A stretch of 64,000 nt of DNA from UBA4292 sp002395865 (GTDB taxonomy: Bacteria; Bacillota; Clostridia; Lachnospirales; Lachnospiraceae), in assembly GCA_946533395.1 (NCBI GenBank), contig CAMNBU010000002.1, positions 41,036-105,035 on the forward strand. Reading direction: 5' to 3'. Of the stretch, positions 51,780 through 59,133 are shown piece after piece. Position numbers and translations under genes: made by a program. Numbering within the stretch: position 1 is the first letter of the stretch; every line of letters begins with the position of its first letter. The notes under the pieces were generated by a model. The model did no database searches. It was not told the origin of the DNA and saw nothing but the letters and a program-made list of their open reading frames with translations.

Positions 51780-54173
51780 TCACTTTATTGTAAGTCTGTC
51801 TGCTTCCTTATACTTTTTGAAGAACAGCATATATACTATGCACGCAAGCGCCGCAACGGCTGCTACCAGTCCGATCACATTCAGATCTCCTGTAAATATA
51901 TTGCCGAACTGTGTTATCATCAGGGCGATGATATACGCGAAGCCGCACTGATAACCGATGGCGAACCAGGTCCACTTTGCGTTGTTCATCTCTCTCTTCA
52001 TTGCGCCGATCGCCGCGAAGCAGGGTGCGCAAAGGAGGTTGAAGGTCAGGAACGAGAAGCCCGTCACACCTGTAAATGCAAGCGAGAGCGTCTTCCATAC
52101 CGTCTGATCGCCGCCTCCGTAGAGGATGCCCATGGTGCCGACGATATTCTCCTTGGCAACGAGACCCGTGATCGAAGCCACAGCTGCCTGCCAGTTTCCC
52201 CAGCCGAGAGGAAGGAATATCCACGCGATGCAGTTGCCTATCTTTGCAAGTATCGAAAGCTCAAGCTCTTCCTCCTCGAGCATCGCAAAAGCACCATCCT
52301 TGACGCCGAAACGGCTCAGGAACCAGATAACGATTGTGGAAAGAAGAATGATGGTACCGGCCTTCTTGATGAACGACCAGCCTCTCTCCCACATGGATCT
52401 CAGAACATTTCCTACTGTCGGCATATGGTATGCGGGAAGCTCCATTACGAAGGGAGCGGGATCGCCCGCGAACATCTTTGTCTTCTTCAGAATGATGCCT
52501 GATACAATGATCGAAGCCATGCCGATGAAATATGCGGATGTGGATACCCACGCTGAGCCGCCGAATATCGCGCCGGCGATCATTCCGATGAAAGGTATCT
52601 TCGCGCTGCAGGGGATGAAGGTCGTCGTCATGATGGTCATACGGCGATCTCTCTCATTTTCAATGGTACGGCTGGCCATGATACCGGGCACGCCGCAGCC
52701 CACACCTATAAGCATGGGTATGAATGATTTTCCCGAAAGGCCGAACCTTCTGAATATACGGTCGAGCACGAATGCGATACGCGCCATGTAACCGCAGGCC
52801 TCAAGGAAGGCGAGCATCAGGAAAAGCACGAGCATCTGGGGAACAAAGCCCAGTACCGCGCCGACGCCGGCCACGATACCGTCAAGTATCAGGCTCTTCA
52901 GCCAGTCGGCAGTATTTAATGAATCAAGTCCGCTCTCGATAAGCGCGGGGATACCGGGCACCCATACTCCGTAATCGGCGGGATCCGGCTCATCGCCTAT
53001 CTTCTCGAGAGACTTTACAGCCTCCTCGTAGTCCCCTAGGCTTGCCGTCTCCTCGATCACCTCGAGAGTTTCTTCATCCTCCACCGTGTATATGAAATCG
53101 CCCTCGGGAGCCTTGCCGTTCTCCTCCACATAGGCGTCGTAACCGTCTACGATAGCGGCTGCACCCGAATATTCTTCAGCCAGATCGTTATATCCGCCGT
53201 CCATTCCGAACAGGTGGAAGCCGTCTCCGAAGAGTCCGTCGTTTGCCCAGTCTGTCGCCGGAGCACCGACGCCCACCATGGCGATCCAGTATACAACGAA
53301 CATTATCGCCGCGAATATGGGAAGACCCAGCCACCTGTTGGTGACGATCTTATCGATCTTGTCAGAGGTTGTGAGCGCTCCCGCGTTCTTCTTCTTGTAG
53401 CAGGCCTTGATGACCTGCGCTATGTAAATATACCTCTCATTTGTGATAATGCTCTCCGCATCGTCGTCAAGCTCCTTCTCGGCAGCTTTTATATCATTTT
53501 CGATGTGCTTAAGGGTATCCGCATCGATCTTCAGCTGCTCCATGACCTTATCGTCGCGCTCGAAGACCTTGATGGCGTACCATCTCTGCTTCTCATCCGG
53601 CATGTCATGTAAGACAGCCTCCTCTATGTGGGCAATGGCGTGCTCTACGGGGCCGGAGAAGGTGTGAAGAGGGACTGTCTTGCCGGACTTGGCAGCCTTT
53701 ATCGCCTCCTCGGCAGCTGCCATTACGCCCTCACCCTTTAACGCTGACAGTACAACCACCTTGCAGCCGAGCTGCTTTGCGAGCTCATCCGTCTTGATCA
53801 CGTCGCCGTTCTTCTTTACGATATCCATCATATTGATGGCAACGACAACGGGTATGCCGAGCTCAGTGAGCTGCGTGGTGAGATACAGGTTTCTCTCGAG
53901 GTTGGTTCCGTCCACGATGTTCAGTATCGCATCGGGGCGCTCGTTAATAAGATAATTTCTGGCAACGACCTCCTCAAGTGTGTAGGGCGAAAGCGAGTAG
54001 ATACCGGGAAGGTCGGTGATGGTAACATCATCGTGCTTCTTTAATTTACCCTCCTTCTTCTCTACCGTTACTCCCGGCCAGTTACCTACGAACTGATTCG
54101 AACCGGTCAGAGCGTTAAACAGTGTGGTCTTGCCGCTGTTTGGATTTCCTGCAAGAGCTATTCGTATATTCAT
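51780..54173 (-). CDS. feoB: FeoB ferrous iron transporter with acidic loop insertion
   Basis: A 797-residue protein. G1 GNPNSGKTTLFNALTGSNQF is near residue 8, G3 DLPGIYSLSPYT near 55 and G4 NMMD near 115. The membrane core has AFLEACGYMARIAFVLD and GVGCGVPGIMASRT. Between the first two helices lies an unusual acidic insertion of about 110 residues (roughly 320-430, rich in Glu, Asp and Tyr, ending PADYGVWVPG), facing outside. I prefer the ATG at 54173; a TTG 36 bases upstream is possible. It follows feoA by 28 bases. Confidence 0.93.
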   Translation of the reverse strand: MNIRIALAGNPNSGKTTLFNALTGSNQFVGNWPGVTVEKKEGKLKKHDDVTITDLPGIYSLSPYTLEEVVARNYLINERPDAILNIVDGTNLERNLYLTTQLTELGIPVVVAINMMDIVKKNGDVIKTDELAKQLGCKVVVLSALKGEGVMAAAEEAIKAAKSGKTVPLHTFSGPVEHAIAHIEEAVLHDMPDEKQRWYAIKVFERDDKVMEQLKIDADTLKHIENDIKAAEKELDDDAESIITNERYIYIAQVIKACYKKKNAGALTTSDKIDKIVTNRWLGLPIFAAIMFVVYWIAMVGVGAPATDWANDGLFGDGFHLFGMDGGYNDLAEEYSGAAAIVDGYDAYVEENGKAPEGDFIYTVEDEETLEVIEETASLGDYEEAVKSLEKIGDEPDPADYGVWVPGIPALIESGLDSLNTADWLKSLILDGIVAGVGAVLGFVPQMLVLFLMLAFLEACGYMARIAFVLDRIFRRFGLSGKSFIPMLIGVGCGVPGIMASRTIENERDRRMTIMTTTFIPCSAKIPFIGMIAGAIFGGSAWVSTSAYFIGMASIIVSGIILKKTKMFAGDPAPFVMELPAYHMPTVGNVLRSMWERGWSFIKKAGTIILLSTIVIWFLSRFGVKDGAFAMLEEEELELSILAKIGNCIAWIFLPLGWGNWQAAVASITGLVAKENIVGTMGILYGGGDQTVWKTLSLAFTGVTGFSFLTFNLLCAPCFAAIGAMKREMNNAKWTWFAIGYQCGFAYIIALMITQFGNIFTGDLNVIGLVAAVAALACIVYMLFFKKYKEADRLTIK

Positions 54174-54201
54174 TGTGTTATCCTGTGTTTTCCTTTCGTC
54201 C

Positions 54202-54423
54202 TTATTCAACTTCTATCATCTGCGCGTCTTCCTTGCGAAGCGACAGCTCGTAATTCCTTACCGTGACCTCGATCGGATCTCCGAGCGGAGCCACCTTGCG
54301 GACAAATATCGGGGTATTCTTCGTGATACCCATGTCCATTATCCTTCGCTTGACCGCTCCCTCGCCGTGGAGCTTGACAACCTTGACCGTCTCGCCGATC
54401 CTGACATCCCTGAGTGTCTTCAT
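54202..54423 (-). CDS. feoA: FeoA protein (first copy)
   Basis: A 73-residue SH3-like protein with VRIGETVKVVKLHGEGAVKRR, then IMDMGITKNTPIFV and the typical APLGDPIEVTVRNYELSLR. FeoA supports FeoB activity at the membrane. AAGGGAAAGGAACACAGC precedes the ATG. Confidence 0.93.
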   Translation of the reverse strand: MKTLRDVRIGETVKVVKLHGEGAVKRRIMDMGITKNTPIFVRKVAPLGDPIEVTVRNYELSLRKEDAQMIEVE

Positions 54424-54551
54424 GCTGTGTTCCTTTCCCTTCTGTTATTTGATACGGATTTTTGACGTCTTCGACGCCATTAAAAATCCTGCAGCCATTC
54501 GAAATCCGTTCATTTTTCTGCGAAAAATGGCTTCTTTCTCATGTCCTTGTA
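54424..54551. other. Hairpin-rich spacer between the two feoA genes
   Basis: Minus strand: CATTTTTC-GCA-GAAAAATG, then a larger hairpin GGATTTTT...AAAAATCC enclosing GGCGTC-GAA-GACGTC. No T-run. It may be a processing or attenuation site within the feo transcript. Confidence 0.4.
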
Positions 54552-54764
54552 TCACACCATAATTTTCCTGGCCAGCTCATCGCTGACCGCTATTCGGCTC
54601 TCCTTGACCTTAATGATCAGGTTATCGCCCAAAGCACTGACTATGCTCACCTCTCCCCCGACATTAAATCCGAGATCCTCCAGATGCTTTTTTACCTCCG
54701 GACTGCCGCCGATCTTTCGTATAATCAGCGGACTGCCCATATCTGCATAAACAAGCGGCATCAT
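54552..54764 (-). CDS. feoA: FeoA-like protein (second copy)
   Basis: A 70-residue protein of the FeoA SH3-like family, starting MMPLVYADMGSPLIIRK. GSPEVKKHLEDLGFNVGGEV and GDNLIIKVKESRIAVSDELARKI follow. It is the first gene of the feo operon, 26 bases downstream of the nearest operator and about 110 bases from the promoter. GGAGTACAGG precedes the ATG pair. Confidence 0.88.
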   Translation of the reverse strand: MMPLVYADMGSPLIIRKIGGSPEVKKHLEDLGFNVGGEVSIVSALGDNLIIKVKESRIAVSDELARKIMV

Positions 54765-54789
54765 CCTGTACTCCTTTGCTGTGATTTTT

Positions 54790-54805
54790 ATTAGCCCCAG
54801 CTAAC
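54790..54805. promoter_or_regulatory. feo operator O4 (imperfect)
   Basis: ATTAG-CCCCAG-CTAAC, one mismatch to GTTAG-N6-CTAAC, near the feoA start. Confidence 0.55.
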
Positions 54806-54823
54806 TGCCCGGCTTTGAAATCG

Positions 54824-54839
54824 GTTAGTTTCGACTAAC
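54824..54839. promoter_or_regulatory. feo operator O3
   Basis: GTTAG-TTTCGA-CTAAC, in the predicted feo leader. Confidence 0.7.
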
Positions 54840-54857
54840 TCCACTCCCAAAAAAGTA

Positions 54858-54873
54858 GTTAGCTTTATCTAAC
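54858..54873. promoter_or_regulatory. feo operator O2
   Basis: GTTAG-CTTTAT-CTAAC, close to the predicted transcription start. Confidence 0.72.
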
Positions 54874-54881
54874 CGTGCGTT

Positions 54882-54910
54882 ATTATAGTTAGATAAGGCT
54901 AACTTGTCAA
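54882..54910 (-). promoter_or_regulatory. feo promoter, perfect sigma-A consensus with operator O1 in the spacer
   Basis: Minus strand TTGACA (54910-54905), 17 bases, TATAAT (54887-54882). The spacer holds the palindrome GTTAG-CCTTAT-CTAAC (54888-54903). A bound repressor would block RNA polymerase directly. Confidence 0.88.
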
Positions 54911-54927
54911 GTGTTTTTTTATTTTTA

Positions 54928-54956
54928 TTGATATTTTTTTGGAATTATGGTAGATT
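54928..54956 (+). promoter_or_regulatory. Promoter of the divergent DtxR/MntR-type gene
   Basis: TTGATA (54928-54933), 17 bases, TAGATT (54951-54956). Transcription would start near 54963, 23 bases before the ATG at 54986. Confidence 0.65.
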
Positions 54957-54985
54957 GGCTATAGATGATGGAAAGGAGCACGATC

Positions 54986-55360
54986 ATGGCATTGCAGGAA
55001 TCCGGTGAAATGTATCTCGAGACCATATATGTACTCTCTCAGGAGAGGCCTTATGTCCGCGCGATCGATGTGGGAGAAGCCATGGGCTTCTCAAAGCCCT
55101 CGGTGAGCCGCGCAATGGGACTCTTAAAGCGCGACGGCTTCGCCGCTACCGACGAGAACGGCTACATAAAGCTCACACCCGCGGGCGAGGCTCACGCGAA
55201 GCGCATCTACGAGCGCCACACCGTCCTCACGAAGGTCCTTATCAGTATCGGAGTTGATGAGAAAACTGCGGCTGAGGACGCCTGCCGCGTGGAGCACTAC
55301 ATAAGTGATACCACATTTGACGCCATCAAGGCGCACATAAACAAATACGGAGCCAAATAG
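54986..55360 (+). CDS. DtxR/MntR-family metal-dependent regulator of feo
   Basis: A 124-residue repressor. The N-terminal helix is ALQESGEMYLETIYVLSQE, and the winged helix AIDVGEAMGFSKPSVSRAMGLL covers about residues 26-47. A metal/dimer domain follows with EDACRVEHYISDTTFDAI. I chose the ATG at 54986 because GGAAAGGAGC precedes it. It diverges from the feo operon across four operators, so it is the obvious candidate to bind them. It is similar to, but clearly different from, the DtxR gene at 48629. Confidence 0.9.
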   Translation: MALQESGEMYLETIYVLSQERPYVRAIDVGEAMGFSKPSVSRAMGLLKRDGFAATDENGYIKLTPAGEAHAKRIYERHTVLTKVLISIGVDEKTAAEDACRVEHYISDTTFDAIKAHINKYGAK

Positions 55361-55371
55361 ACTAAAGACTT

Positions 55372-55400
55372 AAAAAGGACTGCCATATGGCAGTCCTTTT
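55372..55400. terminator. Bidirectional terminator
   Basis: AAAAGGACTGCCATATGGCAGTCCTTTT, a perfect palindrome with flanking A and T runs. It serves the regulator (+) and the glutathione peroxidase gene (-). Confidence 0.9.
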
Positions 55401-55429
55401 CTCTTAAATAACAGGCCTTTACGGTCGAT

Positions 55430-55972
55430 CTACAGCAGGCTCTCGACAAACTTATCGACCCTGTCCATCTTCTCGGTCGGCTCGAACCTGGCCACCACAT
55501 TGCCGCTTCGGTCTATCACGAACTTCGTGAAATTCCACTTTATCTCGGAATTGTTTTTGTAATCCTTGTCTATGGTCTTTAACATCGCGCTCATGGCCAG
55601 CGCCTTGGGTCCCTTTCCGAAGCCCTCGAAGCCCTTCTGCGACTTCAGATACTTAAAGAGCTCTATGGCGTTCTCGCCGTTCACATCGGACTTCTTCATC
55701 TGCGGAAACTGCGTCTTGTACTTCAGCGAGCAGAACTCGTGTATCTCCTCATCGGTACCGGGAGTCTGTCCCGCAAACTGATTGCAGGGAACATCGATCA
55801 CCTCAAATCCCCTGTCGTGGTATTTCTCATACATCTCCTCGATATCCTTGTAATGCGGTGTGAAGCCGCAGCCGGTGGCGGTATTCACCACAAGAACCAC
55901 CTTTCCCTCATACTCCTTCATGGATACCTCTTCACCCGATGCTGCCGTTACCTTAAGATCATAAAATGTCAT
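55430..55972 (-). CDS. Glutathione peroxidase family protein (cysteine type)
   Basis: A 180-residue thioredoxin-fold peroxidase. The active site is NTATGCGFTPHYKDIEEMY with Cys (not Sec) near residue 37. PCNQFAGQTPGTDEEIHEF lies near 70, and the catalytic Trp/Asn in IKWNFTKFVIDRSG near 150. Clostridial members usually use thioredoxin as reductant. CAGAGGAGGACACAGCT precedes the ATG, and a perfect promoter is upstream. Confidence 0.94.
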   Translation of the reverse strand: MTFYDLKVTAASGEEVSMKEYEGKVVLVVNTATGCGFTPHYKDIEEMYEKYHDRGFEVIDVPCNQFAGQTPGTDEEIHEFCSLKYKTQFPQMKKSDVNGENAIELFKYLKSQKGFEGFGKGPKALAMSAMLKTIDKDYKNNSEIKWNFTKFVIDRSGNVVARFEPTEKMDRVDKFVESLL

Positions 55973-56007
55973 AGCTGTGTCCTCCTCTGTTTTTTGTATT
56001 TTATGCA

Positions 56008-56036
56008 ATTATATTTTATCAAATGTATCTTGTCAA
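56008..56036 (-). promoter_or_regulatory. Promoter of the glutathione peroxidase gene
   Basis: Minus strand TTGACA (56036-56031), 17 bases, TATAAT (56013-56008): perfect consensus. Confidence 0.85.
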
Positions 56037-56039
56037 CAG

Positions 56040-56076
56040 AAAAGCTGCCATTTATAAAAATTTTACAAATGGCAGC
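56040..56076 (-). terminator. Terminator after the DUF4867 gene
   Basis: GCTGCCATTT / AAATGGCAGC, 10-bp stem with 13-base loop, followed by TTTTC on the minus strand, about 95 bases past the DUF4867 stop. Confidence 0.65.
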
Positions 56077-56171
56077 CGCCAGTATTCACCCAGAAAATGA
56101 TGTCTGACCCCATCCTTCTTGTAGCAGATGACGTTTCATCTACAGCTTAATCATCACTGTCCCGCGGACAG

Positions 56172-56792
56172 TTACACAGAGATATTCTCACCCTTAAGGC
56201 CCACATATGCGCCCTGCTTGGCCTCAGCCGTATCCGGATGGGCAAGCAGCCACTTATTTCTGGCCCAGAGCATCTTATCCTCCGCATTCTTCGGCTCGAT
56301 CTTATCTATTTCGGTGTTGGTCATCCTCGGAAGAACGATGGCCACTCTGAAACCGTTATCATCCGTCTGGCAGGGAGCGTAGTGAAGAGTGGTCGCATAC
56401 ACCTCGACTACCGCACCTGCGGGCGCGCGAAATGCCACCACATCCTTCGTATCTATCATTCCGTCGATTATCCTCTCCTGCTTAACTACGAGAAGTATAT
56501 AATCCGAAGAGCCGATGTTCAGCTCACTGTTTCTGTGGTATTCACAGCAGTTGAGCTTGCGGTTGTGTCCCCAGCACATGCCAAGCTCTATGGGCATGCC
56601 GCCGTAAGCGTTAGTTTCGAGTTCCTTCATGATAGCGCACTTCTCGAGCGAATCGATCCAGGGCTCGTACGCGACGCCCTCCTCGGGCAGCGCTATCTCA
56701 TCCATGGCGCGTGTGAGTTCGGATGTGTCGTAGCCCTCCAGCACCTTGCCGTATCCGGCAAATTCGGGATCGTAAACAGAGTATATCATCAT
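56172..56792 (-). CDS. DUF4867 family protein
   Basis: A 206-residue soluble protein with a probable cupin-like core: MCWGHNRKLNCCEYHRNSE near residue 90, SSDYILLVV near 112 and AFRAPAGAVVEVYATTLHYAP near 135. The His/Glu pattern suggests a metal site. The start at 56792 follows GGAAAGGAAAC. A short GNRA hairpin GCAGG-GCGA-CCTGC abuts that ribosome site. It lies 41 bases after the acetolactate decarboxylase gene. Confidence 0.75.
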   Translation of the reverse strand: MMIYSVYDPEFAGYGKVLEGYDTSELTRAMDEIALPEEGVAYEPWIDSLEKCAIMKELETNAYGGMPIELGMCWGHNRKLNCCEYHRNSELNIGSSDYILLVVKQERIIDGMIDTKDVVAFRAPAGAVVEVYATTLHYAPCQTDDNGFRVAIVLPRMTNTEIDKIEPKNAEDKMLWARNKWLLAHPDTAEAKQGAYVGLKGENISV

Positions 56793-56833
56793 GATTTTTC
56801 TTGTTTCCTTTCCGCAGGTCGCCCTGCCTTTCA

Positions 56834-57637
56834 TTATTCTCCTGTCTCGACCTTTTTGATGTCGTCCGACTGATCGATGGTCAGGTTGAAGTTCTTGAAC
56901 ATATCATTGTCGGGAAGCTGCATATTGAAGCCATCCGTATAATCAAGGCTGAGCTCAGCCGATGAGACACCGAGTCCGAGTATATGCCCGCCCTTTGCCT
57001 TATCCTTTGAGATAAAATGCAGATGCCATCCCGGGGCGTTTAGCATATTCATATACGGAGGACAGTACAGTCCCACCACGGTACCCTCTATATCCGTGTA
57101 GTCAAAGAAGGTCTGGTCGGTCTCAAGCACCTCGGCAAGCGGTTTATAGGGTTCTGACTGCTTGTACTCGCTTCTCACATTCATCGCGCTGAAGGTACCC
57201 TCGATCTTGATCACGCAGAAGCTGTTGGCCCCCTTCTCCTCGACCTTCTTGTCCAGAAGGCTCTTGAGTGCGGCCATATCAGCAACATTTTCTATCTTCT
57301 GCTTTTCATCCGTGTCGAAGAAGGTCACATTTGAGAAAGGTATCTTCTCGTTATCGCTCACGACACTGACCTTGCCGTCGCTCGCCGCCTTGTATACTAC
57401 GCCGTCGAGCACTATCATCTCTCCGTCGAGGCCGTCGAAGGTTCCGAGTCCGGTATCTCCGTTCTTCTTAAGCTCCGCCGCCTTCACGCTTCCGTTATAG
57501 TCGCCGAATGTCAGTCCCTGCAGAAGGGATACCTGATACAACACCTCTCTGTTCGTCTCCTGTTTGGCCGAGCAGGATGCCATAGCACTCACAGCCAGTA
57601 AACCGCCCATAATTGCCGCAATTCTTCTCTTACTCAT
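56834..57637 (-). CDS. Acetolactate decarboxylase, predicted lipoprotein
   Basis: A 267-residue protein of the AlsD/BudA family: TFGDYNGSVKAAELKKNGD near residue 45, then GTFDGLDGEMIVLDGVVYK. The zinc-site histidines are in PGWHLHFISKDKAKGGHILG near 210. The enzyme makes acetoin from acetolactate and is normally cytoplasmic. Here an N-terminal signal with lipobox AVSAMASC (Cys near residue 22) predicts export and lipid anchoring. GGAGGTTATT precedes the ATG at 57637. Confidence 0.9.
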   Translation of the reverse strand: MSKRRIAAIMGGLLAVSAMASCSAKQETNREVLYQVSLLQGLTFGDYNGSVKAAELKKNGDTGLGTFDGLDGEMIVLDGVVYKAASDGKVSVVSDNEKIPFSNVTFFDTDEKQKIENVADMAALKSLLDKKVEEKGANSFCVIKIEGTFSAMNVRSEYKQSEPYKPLAEVLETDQTFFDYTDIEGTVVGLYCPPYMNMLNAPGWHLHFISKDKAKGGHILGLGVSSAELSLDYTDGFNMQLPDNDMFKNFNLTIDQSDDIKKVETGE

Positions 57638-57682
57638 AATAACCTCCAAAAATAATTTTCTACAGTATAGCACTTATTAAAG

Positions 57683-57726
57683 AAAAAATCATCCTGTTTT
57701 TTGCTGTTTTGCAAAAAAGCAGGATG
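57683..57726 (-). terminator. Terminator upstream of the acetolactate decarboxylase gene
   Basis: CATCCTG-CTTTTTTGC-AAAACA-GCAAAAAAC-AGGATG with six T on the minus strand. It lies between the promoter at 57821 and the gene start. Confidence 0.7.
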
Positions 57727-57798
57727 GTCTCATAATATGCTTTCATGTGCATCCGCCTCTTCTTCTTTAAGAACACAGACAGTGATGGCTTTTTAAGT

Positions 57799-57814
57799 GT
57801 TAGCATCTGCTAAC
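57799..57814. promoter_or_regulatory. Operator GTTAG-CATCTG-CTAAC
   Basis: Same architecture as the site ahead of copZ (62179): palindrome starting a few bases past the -10 box. The core CANNTG resembles CopY-type boxes; the half-sites match the feo operators. Confidence 0.6.
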
Positions 57815-57820
57815 TCGGGT

Positions 57821-57849
57821 ATTATACATTCATTCTTTGTAAATATCAA
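57821..57849 (-). promoter_or_regulatory. Promoter ahead of the small RNA/acetolactate decarboxylase region
   Basis: Minus strand TTGATA (57849-57844), 17 bases, TATAAT (57826-57821). Confidence 0.75.
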
Positions 57850-57938
57850 GCACTTTTTATGGAAATTATATAATAATCTTATCGCACCGACCCTTCTGTA
57901 CGCCACCTCCAGCAGACTGATATTCATTGCGGTAAATA

Positions 57939-58487
57939 TCAGCAGATAAAACGGCGTGATACCGTTTCTGATGCTCTGCTGCAGTTATCCTCCATCGATA
58001 TCTCCATATCGATGCATACCCATTTGCCCACAGGCAGCTCGCATTCTCTTCTTGCGTACTCTCTGAAACCCACAGCTTCATAGCAATGCCTTGCACCGGC
58101 ATTGTTCTCAAATACACCCAGATCTATCCTGCGAGCGCTCAGATGCTCCATAACATACTCTATTCCGAGCCTTAGCATCCCGCTGCCGAAGCCTTTGCCT
58201 CTCACAGCGGGAGACACTATGACAAATCCGAAGCGGACCGAGCTGTCATCGTCCTCCCGCGGATATCTTATGATAAAATGTCCGATGATATCTCCGCCGT
58301 CATCCACAGCGGTAAGAGGAAAGAATCTTCCCGTTTCTATCTGCGGAGCATAGTTTTCATTTATATCGCTTCCCGAGAGAGGATATTTGTTGAACCTGTC
58401 GGCGGACCACCTGTACAGTTCCTCCTCCGAACCGATCCATCCGGCTATGGCCTGCGCGTCCTGTGCTCTGTATTCTCTCAGCTTCAT
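57939..58487 (-). CDS. GNAT-family N-acetyltransferase (RimJ/RimL-like)
   Basis: A 182-residue enzyme. The acetyl-CoA loop is VIVSPAVRGKGFGSGMLRLG near residue 95, then VFENNAGARHCYEAVGFRE near 125. GGAAAGGACGGAAA precedes the ATG at 58487, which overlaps the upstream HAD gene stop (ATGA). The C-terminal tail past residue 165 is Arg/Ser-rich and not part of the fold. Confidence 0.88.
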   Translation of the reverse strand: MKLREYRAQDAQAIAGWIGSEEELYRWSADRFNKYPLSGSDINENYAPQIETGRFFPLTAVDDGGDIIGHFIIRYPREDDDSSVRFGFVIVSPAVRGKGFGSGMLRLGIEYVMEHLSARRIDLGVFENNAGARHCYEAVGFREYARRECELPVGKWVCIDMEISMEDNCSRASETVSRRFIC

Positions 58488-59095
58488 TTTCCGTCCTTTC
58501 CGGCCACGATCTTTCTTATGCTCTCCCAGTCGAAACATCTTATGTAGTTTGCATTTGGGAACCTGCACTCTCTGTTCCACGGCCTGTCATAGACCAGTAC
58601 CTTCAGATCCGGAAGGTGGTCGAAAAAGCTAAAAGCCTTCGGAGAATCCTCCACAGCATAGTCAAATCTCATCCTGTAATAATCCTCGACCTCAAGGCTG
58701 AAATCGCTGTCCTTTATAAAGCTGTCCCTTCCGTATTTGTTGAGGCAGTACAGTCTTACGTTCTGAAGTCCGTGCCGGTCGAGCCAAAGACGGGAGGCTT
58801 CGTATGAGCTGTACGGCCGCCCGGTTATGATCGAGACCTCATGGCCGCAGTTTACCCATTCATTTATGACAGCGCAGGCTCCCGGGGTCTCCTCGTATGA
58901 GAGCAGGACATCCGGCTGATGCCCCCTGATCATAAACTGCTCGAACTCGCTGTCATTTAAGTCGAAGGACCTGTCCAGCTCGAAGTATCTGATATTCTCA
59001 TAAGGGACATTCTTGCCGAACATTTCCACTGCCAGCTCTGAAAACGACCGCGCCGTCTCACACAGACAATCATCATAATCGACATAGATCTTCAC
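58484..59095 (-). CDS. HAD-like 5'-nucleotidase (NT5C-type)
   Basis: A 203-residue protein with motif I MKIYVDYDDCLCETARSFSE at the very start (DxDxC). Motif II is SIITGRPYSSYEASRLWLD near residue 95, and a late acidic motif AVEDSPKAFSFF lies near 150. It resembles 5'(3')-deoxyribonucleotidases; the substrate is not certain. Coupled to the downstream GNAT gene. Confidence 0.78.
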   Translation of the reverse strand: MKIYVDYDDCLCETARSFSELAVEMFGKNVPYENIRYFELDRSFDLNDSEFEQFMIRGHQPDVLLSYEETPGACAVINEWVNCGHEVSIITGRPYSSYEASRLWLDRHGLQNVRLYCLNKYGRDSFIKDSDFSLEVEDYYRMRFDYAVEDSPKAFSFFDHLPDLKVLVYDRPWNRECRFPNANYIRCFDWESIRKIVAGKDGK

Positions 59096-59133
59096 AGTTA
59101 TTACCTTCCCTAACCATCAAATGTCCATGAGTT

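Larger units (their letters stand above)
57683..57815 (-). ncRNA. Candidate metal-responsive small RNA or attenuated leader
   Basis: A strong promoter (57821-57849), an operator at the predicted start site and a terminator define a transcript of about 130 nt with no convincing gene. A 30-codon frame (57660-57752) runs through the terminator and is unlikely to be coding. It could be a small RNA or an attenuated leader of the acetolactate decarboxylase gene. Confidence 0.45.

Noticed and set aside
57660..57752. 30-residue peptide MHMKAYYETILLF...
   Set aside because: The frame continues through a strong terminator, so a terminated transcript would lack its stop codon.
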